Below the pieces are notes generated by a model, which was given only the letters and a program-made list of their open reading frames with translations, was not told the origin of the DNA and searched no databases. From contig NZ_CP133269.1 in NCBI RefSeq assembly GCF_030915525.1, positions 5,140,001 through 5,192,194 on the forward strand: DNA of 52,194 nucleotides, read 5' to 3'. The position numbers and the translations under genes are program-made. This document shows positions 11,243 through 19,912 of the stretch, piece by piece. This stretch comes from Neobacillus sp. PS2-9. Its GTDB lineage: Bacteria; Bacillota; Bacilli; Bacillales; Cytobacillaceae. Every line of letters starts with the position of its first letter. Positions within the stretch are counted from its first letter, which is position 1.

Positions 11243-12631
11243 TTACGTATTGTATGTGAGTAGTATATATTGCTTAGCGTTGTAATCTATACCTTCAAAT
11301 GAAGATTTTTTTAAACCTGGAAGCCAGAGAATACAATCTTCACTATCGGTTATTACAGGCCATGTATCCCTATCCTGTACAGGAACCTTTTGATCAATAA
11401 AAATATCCTTTATTTTTTTTGATCCGTGCATTCCCTTTAATGTCATTCGATCACCATTTTTCCTTGTTCGGATGACAAGCGGCCATTTGATCACATCCGC
11501 ATAAAACAAAGCTGTGAATGGATGATGTAATTCAGGATTTTCCCCGTCTAAATAATCGAATCGAATACTCCCGCCATTTGGCAGCATAACCATTCCTGGT
11601 TCCTCGATTTCAATCCGATAAGGCTTAGCCTTATGTTGTTGAAATTGAAACGACAATTGCTGGTAGGAGCGAATAACTTTTAAACCATTTGGGAAATCAA
11701 GTTTACCTGAAGGCTCACGGTGATGAATGATTGAAAATACTTGGTCGATATGTACGGCCGAAAGAGAAGCAGGCTTATCTTTGTAAAGATATTTTAATAT
11801 TAGTTGAATACCTCTCCTTTGTAAAGGTAAAGGCATTTCAAGAAATGTTTTTATGTCAATAGTAATTTTGCCCTTTTCTCTTTTTGTCATTACGGAATTC
11901 ATCTGTTTTTTTGTTAAGTCCAAAAGGAAGACTTCATCACCTTGTAATTCTTCGCTAAATCGCTGAAAATGCTCATGAACTTGATTATTTTCCTCCTTTA
12001 AAAAAGGAAGAACCTGTTTGCGAAATCGATTTCTACTATAGATACTTTTCAAGTTACTAGGGTCTAACCTCGGTTTTAATGCATGTTTTTTACAGTAGTA
12101 CTCGATTTCATCCTTTGTCACTGAAAGGAACGGGCGAAAAATAAATCCTTTTCCAAACGTGCGTGTAAATGGAATCCCGGCTCTCGCCCTTCCAGAACTA
12201 CCTCTAGTTAAGCGCATGAGAATGGTCTCAATCTGATCATCCCCGTGATGACCAAGGGCCAAATAGTGGAAATCATACTTCTCCATTATTTCTGAGTAAA
12301 ATTGGTATCGCACTTCTCTTGCTGCTACTTGAGAACTCTTTCCTGTAGTATCCATTATTTTCGTTACATCAATCTGTCTCATTTCAAACGGAATAGCGTA
12401 CTCTTGACAGAAACCTTTTACAAACATGGCGTCCTCATAGGACTCCTCTCCACGGAACATATGGTCCACATGGGCGACAACGATGGAAAGATTTTTCCTG
12501 TCTTTTTGAGAATGCAGATAGTGAAGCAGTGCCAGGGAATCAGGCCCACCTGAAACTCCAACAACAATCTGTTTGTTATCTAATTGAAACGAGTGACGAT
12601 TAAGATAATCCTCAATCTTTGTTTCCAACAT
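11243..12631 (-). CDS. tilS: tRNA(Ile)-lysidine synthase
   Basis: Attaches lysine to C34 of the tRNA-Ile(CAU) precursor so that it reads AUA; essential in bacteria that use this tRNA. The PP-loop ATPase motif SGGPDS is near residue 27, followed by AHVDHMFRGEES and the HHGDDQIET stretch. A C-terminal substrate-binding domain follows, within the normal length (462 residues). The ATG is at 12631. A 155-bp AT-rich gap separates it from yabT. Confidence 0.97.
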   Translation of the reverse strand: MLETKIEDYLNRHSFQLDNKQIVVGVSGGPDSLALLHYLHSQKDRKNLSIVVAHVDHMFRGEESYEDAMFVKGFCQEYAIPFEMRQIDVTKIMDTTGKSSQVAAREVRYQFYSEIMEKYDFHYLALGHHGDDQIETILMRLTRGSSGRARAGIPFTRTFGKGFIFRPFLSVTKDEIEYYCKKHALKPRLDPSNLKSIYSRNRFRKQVLPFLKEENNQVHEHFQRFSEELQGDEVFLLDLTKKQMNSVMTKREKGKITIDIKTFLEMPLPLQRRGIQLILKYLYKDKPASLSAVHIDQVFSIIHHREPSGKLDFPNGLKVIRSYQQLSFQFQQHKAKPYRIEIEEPGMVMLPNGGSIRFDYLDGENPELHHPFTALFYADVIKWPLVIRTRKNGDRMTLKGMHGSKKIKDIFIDQKVPVQDRDTWPVITDSEDCILWLPGLKKSSFEGIDYNAKQYILLTYNT

Positions 12632-12786
12632 AGTATGGCACTCTTTCCTTACAACAAAGTATTTGCAAAAAAAAATTTAGAATACAAATAGCTTACCACT
12701 AACCATAAATAACTATCAAAATTTAGGCATTATAAATGTAGGATTACCTTCTTAATACGTTTGTAACTCAAAAAGGTTTCAACTAT

Positions 12787-13797
12787 TTATAGTAATTTAT
12801 CGAATGTGTACCAAGCATAGAACGCACCTAAAAGGACCGCAATGATTAAAAATTCAAGCCAACCGCTTTTTTTCTTCTTTTTTCGGTAAGTCTGCCTTGT
12901 TACTTGTTTTTGATTCTTTGCCAATCCCCCTTTTATCTGGTTTGAGGAAGTTGGAGTAGACATAGATGATTTTAAAGGAGGAGTATCTGTTTTTTTATCA
13001 GTCATTCGGTCTAAAAGATCCTCACGCATCTCTTTGGCATTACTGTATTGTCCTTGAAGCGCACGCAGGATTATTTTTTCGTATTTTGTTAACTCCGGCT
13101 TTTGTCGGATCGCATCCTTTAACTGCTGTATTCCTCCAGTTGTTTTATTAAAACGTTTTGGATACGCGGTATTAATCATGATCATGGCTACAGCAAACAA
13201 ATCATATGAAGGTTCGGCTTTCCTTGAACCTAACCCCCAGTAGCCTCGGTCATAAAACTCCGTAAATTCCTTAATGGATCTCCCTTGAATGGTGGTACCT
13301 CCCACATCGATACACCTTATTTTCGGAGGCGGGCCGGTAACGATTAGATTTTCTGGTTTTAAATCGCCAAATACCCATCCGTTTTCATGAAGCGTGTCTA
13401 AATCCTTAAGCAGCTGAATAAATAGTACCGTTGACCACGACTTGCCCTTTTCTCGAATAAAAGTTAGCAAATCCGGACCTTGGATATATTCCATGACATA
13501 AAAGGAAATTCGTGCGCGAGGACTCTGCCAATCATCGACATCAAGTAAAGAAGGCCCGAGGGTTGATCCCTGGACCTTTGCAAAGGACTTTAATACATTT
13601 ACCTCAGAGGTAATCGACATACCGTTATCACTCATCTTTAAAGCTACTTGAGTGTTTTTATGTTTCGCAAGGTAGACGACCCCATTTGCTCCAAATCCTA
13701 GCTCTTTTATAATTGTATAGTTATTTGAATGCCATTTCCCTGAAATGACAGTCCCGGGGCTCACCTTACATTGATTCTTCAAAGTATGATTCATCAT
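12787..13797 (-). CDS. yabT: Hanks-type Ser/Thr kinase YabT with C-terminal membrane anchor
   Basis: Serine/threonine protein kinase; in B. subtilis YabT acts in early sporulation and is activated by DNA. The glycine loop GFGANGVVYLA and lysine in VALK are visible. The catalytic loop reads VFGDLKPEN: the HRD histidine/arginine are replaced but the Asp is kept, so this is a non-RD kinase. DVGG replaces DFG. A basic KKKKK stretch precedes a single C-terminal membrane helix (about 318-333), and there is no external sensor domain. It overlaps yabS by 32 bp. The ATG at 13797 is chosen; a GTG lies one codon upstream. Confidence 0.94.
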   Translation of the reverse strand: MMNHTLKNQCKVSPGTVISGKWHSNNYTIIKELGFGANGVVYLAKHKNTQVALKMSDNGMSITSEVNVLKSFAKVQGSTLGPSLLDVDDWQSPRARISFYVMEYIQGPDLLTFIREKGKSWSTVLFIQLLKDLDTLHENGWVFGDLKPENLIVTGPPPKIRCIDVGGTTIQGRSIKEFTEFYDRGYWGLGSRKAEPSYDLFAVAMIMINTAYPKRFNKTTGGIQQLKDAIRQKPELTKYEKIILRALQGQYSNAKEMREDLLDRMTDKKTDTPPLKSSMSTPTSSNQIKGGLAKNQKQVTRQTYRKKKKKSGWLEFLIIAVLLGAFYAWYTFDKLL

Positions 13798-14503
13798 CAC
13801 GTGAAAGCAGGCTCCTTAAAGATTGTTTTTGATTAAATGCTGAAATAGCCGTCCGCAATGCCGGCCCCGTTGGTGTAATTCCTCCTGTCGAAAGTTGGGA
13901 GAATACACTTGTCAAAGATTGCATCTTTGGTGTCCAATCCAGCAATTTTTCGACATCATTCTTTTTCCCGGGAAATACATAAACAGAAAACTGATTTTCT
14001 CCTGAGCGAGCATTTAAGCTTAGAGAGAGGTCAAAAAGCGCCTCTTTTACCATCGGCAGTTTATGTTTCATGCTGGCGCTTGTATCGACAAGAATCAACA
14101 CATCTAATTCGACAGTTTCTCCTAATTCATCAACGACTTCCATCACTTCTCCTCGTTTTTCCGGAGGCAAGTCTTCCATTGTTTGTGAGCGGCCCAAGAT
14201 TTGCTTTAATTGACTGTTCACAACTCCTTGAATGGTTTGATTCATGGCTTTACGAGTAACCATTTGGACGGTTTGAGAAAGAGCCTGTGCATAGACTATT
14301 TGGCTGACTCCTCCACCTGATAGCGCGATTCCTTCTATTTCTGTCATACCTTTTTCATCAATAATATCCTGTTCAACCACACCAATGACATTTACCGTAA
14401 TGCCTTGTTCTTTCGCAAGAGCAGCCATAGCGATTGGATCTTCACCTTGATTAGAGCACCCATCTGTTATCAATAGGATCTGGCGTATTTTCCCTGTGTA
14501 CAT
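13766..14503 (-). CDS. yabS: VWA-domain protein YabS
   Basis: Von Willebrand factor A domain protein of 245 residues, equal in length to the B. subtilis orthologue. Residues LLITDGCSNQGEDP and LDVLILVDTSASMKHK carry MIDAS-like DxSxS and TDG elements, suggesting two half-domains. The ATG at 14503 is preceded by GGAGGGAGAAGG; the frame extends upstream but without a site. It overlaps the yabT kinase in a two-gene unit, so it may be a kinase partner or substrate. Its molecular function is not known to me. Confidence 0.9.
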   Translation of the reverse strand: MYTGKIRQILLITDGCSNQGEDPIAMAALAKEQGITVNVIGVVEQDIIDEKGMTEIEGIALSGGGVSQIVYAQALSQTVQMVTRKAMNQTIQGVVNSQLKQILGRSQTMEDLPPEKRGEVMEVVDELGETVELDVLILVDTSASMKHKLPMVKEALFDLSLSLNARSGENQFSVYVFPGKKNDVEKLLDWTPKMQSLTSVFSQLSTGGITPTGPALRTAISAFNQKQSLRSLLSRDDESYFEESM

Positions 14504-14630
14504 AACCTTCTCCCTCCATAAACGTATTGGTACCATTTTCGACGGGTTCAGGGTGATTTATACATAGTTTCCTAGGGAGAGGGTAAAATAATCGGTTTAA
14601 AGTGTGAAGGCATCACACAAGGGTTTTATT

Positions 14631-14813
14631 AGTTTTATAAATTTGGCCTGTTAATTTCCGCTCCAGGCACAAGCGGTTCGTGGGCGTTTCGGCGAGCCTC
14701 CTCGGCGCCCACGCCTGCGGGGTCTCTCCTGAACCGTACTCCCACAGGAGTCTTCGTGCCTTCCGCTCCAATCAACAGGGTGTAAACAATCAACCATCAC
14801 CTTTAACACAGCA
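14631..14813 (+). mobile_element. MITE copy 2 (decayed ends)
   Basis: Full-length but diverged copy. The left end is degenerate (AGTTTTATAAATTT, aligned to GGCTCTGTTAAACTT) and the right end reads CTTTAACACAGCA. The interior TTCCGCTCC arms, GGGTCTCTCC and ACTCCCACAGGAGT hairpin are intact. The flanking octamers GTTTTATT and TATTACTT do not match well, so this copy looks old. It occupies most of the spoIIE-yabS gap. Confidence 0.8.
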
Positions 14814-14830
14814 TATTACTTAGACATTTC

Positions 14831-17299
14831 CTATGCATTTTTTTTGTAGACTGGGATTGATGCCCATTTTGGTGTGTTATGTTTTATTTTTGCAACCGTA
14901 ACTGTCATATCGTCTTCGATTAGCCCTGACCTTGATCGAATAACCTCCTCCATGATTAAGTCAGCAACTTCTTGCGGGTCATCAGTCTGTAATTCTTGTA
15001 CTTTTCTTTTCATCCATAAATCATAATTCTCTACATGCTTCGGCCCTTCAAACACTCCGTCACTCATCATAATTAGTAAGTCTCCGGCCTTAAGCTGCTC
15101 ACTGACCACATCCACATCAAACTCTTGAAGAATTCCCATTGGCAAATTGCTTGCCTGAATTTTTATAATCTTATTTCCCCTCTTAATAAAGCTTGGTGTA
15201 GATCCAATCTTCAAGAACTTCGCCGAGGCATCTTTAAGGTCAATCATCGCTAAATCCAAGGTTGAAAATATTTCATCTGTTGTTCGAAGGGAAAGGATCG
15301 AATTGACCGATTTAATTGCTACCTTTTCTTCAATGCCAGATTGGAGAATTTTTTGTAGTAACAGCAGTGTTTCTTTACTTTCATAATGAGCTCTTTCGCC
15401 ATTTCCCATCCCATCACTGATGGCAATTGCATACTTACCTAACCCTAGTTCAATCGTTGAATAGCTGTCCCCCGATACCAATCCACCATCCTTAGCAGCA
15501 TGTGCCACTCCTGTTTCAACCGTATAGGCTTTTGATGAACGAAACGTTACGTGACAGAATCCACTCGGATAAGATGCACATTCCTCCTTATTCACTACAA
15601 TTGTTTCCCCCAGAATATCGGATAACATTGGTGCAATTAACTTTTCGCACTCACCATGCCCATTACAAAATGGGACAGACATCTCAATATCTACATTCCC
15701 TTGTTCAAGGCTATAAATTTCTACTTGTTCGATGTGGATACCGAAGTCCTGGAGTGCTTCCATAATTAACTCTTCCTGCTTATGATGATTTTCCCTTTCC
15801 CTTTGGATTTCTTTTGCAAAGTTCTCCATTACTTCAGACACACCTAACAATTGGTCGGCAACCAGCTTACGACTTTCCTGGACTTGTTTCTTTAATCTTT
15901 GATTAGCTTGAAAGAAAGTTAATTCCTGACCAATTGTTTCGAATACTTTTTTCGAACGTGTGCAATGCTTGTCCCACTCTCTTGATAATCTTGGAGAGAC
16001 ATTCCCATCATTCTGATCCATCTCATGAATAATTTCTTCCATGTAAGCATAGGTTGTATTAAAATTCTTCGCCCAGCATTGTTCCTTTTTAAAACAAGTT
16101 TGACAGGTTCTTTCTGTTACATTGCTCATAAAGTAATCCATTTCTCTGTCATTTTCATTATCATCAGGCTGAACTTCCATTTGGGAAAAGCTCTTTGATA
16201 AGGCATGAAATACACTGGAAAATTGCGAAACCCTTTGTGCCGTTACATCCCGCATTTTCCTCATATATTTTTGCTGTTCAGCTGTATATTCTGGCGTACC
16301 AGGAATATACTTGGCTAATCTAGAAGTGAAAACTTGGGGTGTTATGAAGAATAAGAAAATAGCCGCCGTCGATTCTAGTACCGTTAAAAGGATGGACCCT
16401 CCTCCCTCCCCATACATACTAATTAAAAGAGTGGCAATCATTAGCCCTGCGGATACACCTATTTTTTTTCCTTCTTTTAACAGGCCGCCCAACACACCTG
16501 AAAATGCAAGCAAGCTCATATGATAGAAGCTTGATACACTTGCAAGGCTAAAAATCAAGCCTGTTACGACACCAACCGTCGAGCCAACCGTGGCCCCTGC
16601 AATAAAGGAAAACACTAATACCAAATATCTCGACATAATATGCTCAATCGACAAATCATACACCTTCCAGCCAATTGTTCCTGTCATAATGGAAGCTAGC
16701 ATAATGATTAAGCACACAATTTCTTCTGTTTTTAATAATTGTCTACGTTTATTTAAGGTTAATAGAGGAATGCTTTGTAAAAAAATGAGTGTCAAAATAA
16801 ATGAAAGACTAGCTTGTACACCTACCATCATTAAGTCATACACAGTTAGTTGTTTAGTTAAGATGAATGCTTCTGCTAGTTTTCCTAACCCTAAAATAAT
16901 CCCGACAAAGAAGGGCATGGCTTTCATTTCGTTTGTCAGCCATTTTCTGCTGATTCGAAAAACAGCGAGAAAGAGAATGGTGACTATAAAGGTAAAAGCG
17001 GCATTCCCTAACGAGATAGTAGCTGCCCCTACAGTCAGTCCGATAAGGGCAAGCGGTGCCCGATCCCTTTTAATTAAGTACACAGAAGCAAAGAAGGGAA
17101 GACAGAATGGGGTTAACTTCGCCAATATTAAAGCTCGGCCAAGTAAAAAGCCGACGATTAGTAAGAGGAAACCCTTTTTTATAAAAAAGGACTCGAGCAT
17201 GAATTGAACTTTCTTCAGTCCCCTCCCTACATCCCATTTTGACGAATGAAGGTTGACTTCTCTGATTGGTTCTATGAAACTTGCATTTGTCTTTTCCAT
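14831..17299 (-). CDS. spoIIE: Stage II sporulation protein E (PP2C phosphatase)
   Basis: Polar-septum protein that dephosphorylates SpoIIAA and so releases sigma-F in the forespore; it also binds FtsZ. At 822 residues it is close to the family length. Roughly ten hydrophobic segments fill residues 35-330. A central region with coiled-coil-like helices and a CxxC pair (TCQTCFKKEQC) follows. A C-terminal PP2C domain (about 590-815) has SDGMGNGERAH and MMSDGVFEG metal-binding motifs. It is monocistronic and preceded by a Spo0A-type promoter with 21-bp spacing. Confidence 0.98.
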   Translation of the reverse strand: MEKTNASFIEPIREVNLHSSKWDVGRGLKKVQFMLESFFIKKGFLLLIVGFLLGRALILAKLTPFCLPFFASVYLIKRDRAPLALIGLTVGAATISLGNAAFTFIVTILFLAVFRISRKWLTNEMKAMPFFVGIILGLGKLAEAFILTKQLTVYDLMMVGVQASLSFILTLIFLQSIPLLTLNKRRQLLKTEEIVCLIIMLASIMTGTIGWKVYDLSIEHIMSRYLVLVFSFIAGATVGSTVGVVTGLIFSLASVSSFYHMSLLAFSGVLGGLLKEGKKIGVSAGLMIATLLISMYGEGGGSILLTVLESTAAIFLFFITPQVFTSRLAKYIPGTPEYTAEQQKYMRKMRDVTAQRVSQFSSVFHALSKSFSQMEVQPDDNENDREMDYFMSNVTERTCQTCFKKEQCWAKNFNTTYAYMEEIIHEMDQNDGNVSPRLSREWDKHCTRSKKVFETIGQELTFFQANQRLKKQVQESRKLVADQLLGVSEVMENFAKEIQRERENHHKQEELIMEALQDFGIHIEQVEIYSLEQGNVDIEMSVPFCNGHGECEKLIAPMLSDILGETIVVNKEECASYPSGFCHVTFRSSKAYTVETGVAHAAKDGGLVSGDSYSTIELGLGKYAIAISDGMGNGERAHYESKETLLLLQKILQSGIEEKVAIKSVNSILSLRTTDEIFSTLDLAMIDLKDASAKFLKIGSTPSFIKRGNKIIKIQASNLPMGILQEFDVDVVSEQLKAGDLLIMMSDGVFEGPKHVENYDLWMKRKVQELQTDDPQEVADLIMEEVIRSRSGLIEDDMTVTVAKIKHNTPKWASIPVYKKNA

Positions 17300-17333
17300 A
17301 AATCACACTCCCTATTCTTTCATCGTTCAGATA

Positions 17334-17398
17334 ATTATAAAATTAATAGGGTTAGAAGTTTGTCAAAATAGTGACCGAATGAAAATAATCGTTCGACG
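17334..17398 (-). promoter_or_regulatory. spoIIE promoter: sigma-A hexamers 21 bp apart, with 0A-box-like sites
   Basis: Read on the minus strand: TTGACA (17361-17366), exactly 21 bp, TATAAT (17334-17339). Perfect hexamers with a non-productive spacing are the hallmark of Spo0A-activated class II promoters such as spoIIE and spoIIG. A 0A-like TGTCAAA overlaps the -35 on the plus strand, and a CGTCGAA lies at 17392-17398 on the minus strand. Confidence 0.85.
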
Positions 17399-17436
17399 GT
17401 TTTCACTATTTTTATTCAAAATATATCAGAAAGACA

Positions 17437-17554
17437 AAAAGCGGAAGCGCCTCGTTCAGCCCCGACAGGCAAATGTTCTTCGGTGGGAAAAGTCCGCCTT
17501 TTGACTTTTCTCGCCGAAGGTTATTTGACCCGAGGGGCTAGGCGCTGGAGCTAG
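17437..17554. repeat. 118-bp dyad repeat, copy 1
   Basis: Shares long stretches with 41764-41881: the starts AAAAGCGGAAGCGCC, the blocks AGCCCCGACAGGCAAATG and GAAGGTTATTTGACCCGA, and the end GGGGCTAGGCGCTG. The halves are complementary (AGCGCC/GGCGCT, AGCCCC/GGGGCT, CAAATG/TTATTTG, TCTTCGG/CCGAAGG), so RNA from either strand should form one long interrupted hairpin. It lies between the spoIIE promoter and the yabR terminator. Confidence 0.8.
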
Positions 17555-17611
17555 ATTCAGATAACTATTCCAATTATCCATACTAGTATCATTTGTTAAT
17601 TTCTTAATATA

Positions 17612-17642
17612 ACAAAAAAGACAAGTCGTTTGACTTGTCTTT
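17612..17642 (-). terminator. Rho-independent terminator after yabR
   Basis: On the minus strand AAAGACAAGTC and GACTTGTCTTT form a perfect 11-bp stem with a four-base loop, followed by TTTG. Confidence 0.85.
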
Positions 17643-17697
17643 GATTTATCATTATCGGCGATATTTACCTGATCGATTATATAAATAAGCAGCTAAG

Positions 17698-18123
17698 TTA
17701 GCCCCGTTTAGCTCCTCTTCCTCCACGCTTGGATTCCGTGTGCCGTTTTAAGGAAGTTAAACGATCCTCACTCTCTTTTAAGAACTTCGCCATTTTCGTT
17801 TCAAAATTCTCAGGTCTAGCATTATTCCGATCATTTGCTCTACCCTGACGAGGACGTTGTGATTGGGATCTTTGTTGCGGCTCTGGTCTATCTTTTGCTT
17901 TTTTTATAGATAGGCCAATTTTTCCGTCTTTCTCAACATTAAGAACTTTTACCTCAACTTGGTCGCCTACTTTTAGATGATCGTTAATATCTTTCACATA
18001 ATTGTCAGCAACCTCACTGATGTGTACAAGTCCTGTTGAGCCTTCTGGCAGCTCCACAAATGCACCGAACTTTGTAATCCCTGTTACCTTTCCTTGTAAC
18101 TTGCTGCCTACTTCAATTGACAT
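17698..18123 (-). CDS. yabR: S1-domain RNA-binding protein YabR
   Basis: Single S1 domain (residues 1-75: GKVTGITKFGAFVELPEG, TGLVHISEVAD, KVGDQVEVKVLN) followed by an arginine/glutamine-rich low-complexity region and a basic C-terminus (GGRGAKRG). It is general-stress-protein-13-like. At 141 residues it is slightly longer than the B. subtilis protein because of the tail. It probably binds RNA or ribosomes; its exact role is not known. It is downstream of divIC and ends in a strong terminator. Confidence 0.92.
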   Translation of the reverse strand: MSIEVGSKLQGKVTGITKFGAFVELPEGSTGLVHISEVADNYVKDINDHLKVGDQVEVKVLNVEKDGKIGLSIKKAKDRPEPQQRSQSQRPRQGRANDRNNARPENFETKMAKFLKESEDRLTSLKRHTESKRGGRGAKRG

Positions 18124-18217
18124 AAAAAGAATGTTCCTCCTTAAAAATATAAAAAATCAATCTTACTCTATATTATACAAAAAGGAAAAAATCAGTGTCA
18201 ATAAGTCACCAGATTGG

Positions 18218-18601
18218 CTAATTTTCTTTCTTATCTTCAGGAATATTAAAAATTATTTCATTTTTTTCTGAGAAAAAATATTCTTTTCTGGCTAATTTCG
18301 CAATGTAATCATCGTCATTTAATTTGACGATATCCTCTTTAAGGATGTCCTGCTTTTTTTTCAAATCCGCAAGCTGATGATCTAGCTGCTTCTTTTGTGC
18401 TATTTTCGCTTCGAGTTTAGCAGATTGGGAAATAGTACTGGAAATCATGAAGTATGATAGTAAACTGGCAAGAACGATAAAAATTGATAGTCGTCTGATC
18501 AACAGTTTTCTTTTCCTCGCTGAGGCGATTTCTGCATATTCTTGCTGTTGCACATAGGTTGACTGGATTCTTGATACATTTCGTTTCGGTTCCGCTCCCA
18601 T
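18218..18601 (-). CDS. divIC: Septum formation initiator DivIC
   Basis: Bitopic division protein of the FtsL/DivIB/DivIC complex. The 127-residue chain has a basic cytosolic N-terminus, one membrane helix at about 36-56, and an extracellular coiled coil (about 60-95, KLEAKIAQKKQLDHQLADL) rich in K/L/D. The ATG start has GGAGGGACGGG upstream. It follows yabQ by 13 bp, which is the conserved order. Confidence 0.95.
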   Translation of the reverse strand: MGAEPKRNVSRIQSTYVQQQEYAEIASARKRKLLIRRLSIFIVLASLLSYFMISSTISQSAKLEAKIAQKKQLDHQLADLKKKQDILKEDIVKLNDDDYIAKLARKEYFFSEKNEIIFNIPEDKKEN

Positions 18602-18614
18602 TTCCCGTCCCTCC

Positions 18615-19247
18615 TTACTCTTTTCTTTTCTTCCACTTATTTATGAATGTATTAATATAATTCTTGATTTCCTTAAAATTTCCTGCCGTTTTATTATATA
18701 ACTTCTCGACGCTTTTTTTAATACCTTTCGGAAAAAGTTTCCAAAAAAGTAATAGAATTTTTTGCACAGGAAAGATAATGATTTTAAGAATAAATAATAC
18801 AACTTTAAAAATAAATTTGACAAGGGTGAAAATGCCCCTGCCAAATGCAATAATAATGGCAATAACTAGCTGAATCAGACCAAGGACAGGTTTATAGATG
18901 AGTAGTCTGAAGGTTTTTTTCAAAAAGTTAATGGTTGCAATAACCGTCTGAATAATTATCTCCAGTAACTTTAAATAGATCCCTTTAAACAAGCTTTGAT
19001 AGGCGGCAAATCCACATAGAAGTGCGATAAAGATATAAAAACGCAATTCTCCATCATTCACCATAAATAACGTATAAAAAATGAGCAATGCCTGGATAAT
19101 CCAAAATAGTAAATCATTTATAAAGACAATCCATTGCTTCCTTTTCGGCCGATTCAAAAACCGCTGATACGTATCAAACATGGCGCCAAACACAGACCCC
19201 ATTCCAATCATCGAAAGCATGGTTAAAAATTGCGTAGAAAGAGTCAT
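18615..19247 (-). CDS. yabQ: Spore cortex biosynthesis membrane protein YabQ
   Basis: Polytopic membrane protein needed for spore cortex formation in B. subtilis (sigma-E regulon). 210 residues with about five hydrophobic segments: two near the N-terminus (5-25, 40-75), one at 80-105, and two in the basic C-terminal half (about 115-165). Its ATG overlaps the stop of yabP (ATGA), so the two are translationally coupled. Confidence 0.94.
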   Translation of the reverse strand: MTLSTQFLTMLSMIGMGSVFGAMFDTYQRFLNRPKRKQWIVFINDLLFWIIQALLIFYTLFMVNDGELRFYIFIALLCGFAAYQSLFKGIYLKLLEIIIQTVIATINFLKKTFRLLIYKPVLGLIQLVIAIIIAFGRGIFTLVKFIFKVVLFILKIIIFPVQKILLLFWKLFPKGIKKSVEKLYNKTAGNFKEIKNYINTFINKWKKRKE

Positions 19248-19546
19248 CGAAACAACTTGCTAAAGAACCCTTTAGCCTTCTCCCCATGCTGTTCGTCCAG
19301 GTAGACTAAATCAAAAATTTTCCCTTTAATTGAAACAATGCCCTTCTCGACATCAAGATTCTTCATTTGCAGGTTTTGCCCTTTAATAGCTAAAAAACCC
19401 ATCGATGTTTCTAACAGGAATTCCTCATTATCAAAGCTTTCTACTTGTTTAACGCCCGTAATATCAAGGAGTTTTCTCCCTCTCATAACGACATCATGAT
19501 CAGGAACACTACTCTTCGATGGATTGCTTTCATAATATTGACTCAT
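19244..19546 (-). CDS. yabP: Sporulation protein YabP
   Basis: 100-residue soluble protein required for spore cortex formation. The family core MRGRKLLDITGVKQVESFDNEE (quoted as MRGRKLLDITGV and KQVESFDNEEFLLET) and the C-terminal GFFSKLFR are intact. The ATG at 19546 is preferred for spacing from GAGGG; the ATG one codon earlier is equally possible. Expression is expected from sigma-E. I see only a weak ATA/TGTACA-type candidate upstream, so I do not annotate a promoter. Confidence 0.94.
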   Translation of the reverse strand: MSQYYESNPSKSSVPDHDVVMRGRKLLDITGVKQVESFDNEEFLLETSMGFLAIKGQNLQMKNLDVEKGIVSIKGKIFDLVYLDEQHGEKAKGFFSKLFR

Positions 19547-19622
19547 CATTCATCCCTCACAATCATTTGTACAACCCTTTGTACATTTCTATGTGACAAA
19601 TGAATGAATTAGAACATTTGAA

Positions 19623-19895
19623 TTAGAAGCTCTCCGTAGAACCAAGTCTCTCTTCTTTTATAATCGTATACATCTCCGCTGCGTCTTCTTTCCGCGTTGT
19701 ATCTTGGATTCGATCGATTCGGGCGGTAACTACACGCTGTCCAAGACGAATCGTTAATTCGTCACCAACTTTTACAGTTGAGCTTGCTTTTGCTTCCTTC
19801 CCATTAATCTCAATTCTCCCTTGATCGGATACTTCTTTTGCTAAAGTCCTTCTCTTAATTAATCGAGATACTTTTAAAAATTTATCTAAACGCAT
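19623..19895 (-). CDS. rqcP: RqcP, S4-domain ribosome quality control protein
   Basis: Hsp15/S4-domain protein (YabO) that binds stalled 50S subunits with RqcH in alanine tailing. 90 residues starting MRLDKFLKVSRLIKRR, the canonical S4 RNA-binding helix. The ATG at 19895 has GGAGGATTCACAT ahead. The longer frame overlapping yabN is not needed. It follows yabN by 17 bp. Confidence 0.95.
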   Translation of the reverse strand: MRLDKFLKVSRLIKRRTLAKEVSDQGRIEINGKEAKASSTVKVGDELTIRLGQRVVTARIDRIQDTTRKEDAAEMYTIIKEERLGSTESF

Positions 19896-19912
19896 ATGTG
19901 AATCCTCCTCAG

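Noticed and set aside
12632..12786. Possible gene or RNA between yabT and tilS
   Set aside because: AT-rich, no frame above background, no hairpin with T-run that I can defend.
16590..17207. 205-codon plus-strand frame opposite spoIIE (also 179 codons at 21583-22122 and 165 at 29540-30037)
   Set aside because: They are antisense shadows of highly conserved genes (spoIIE, yabM, prs); amino acid composition mirrors reverse-read hydrophobic or conserved codons.
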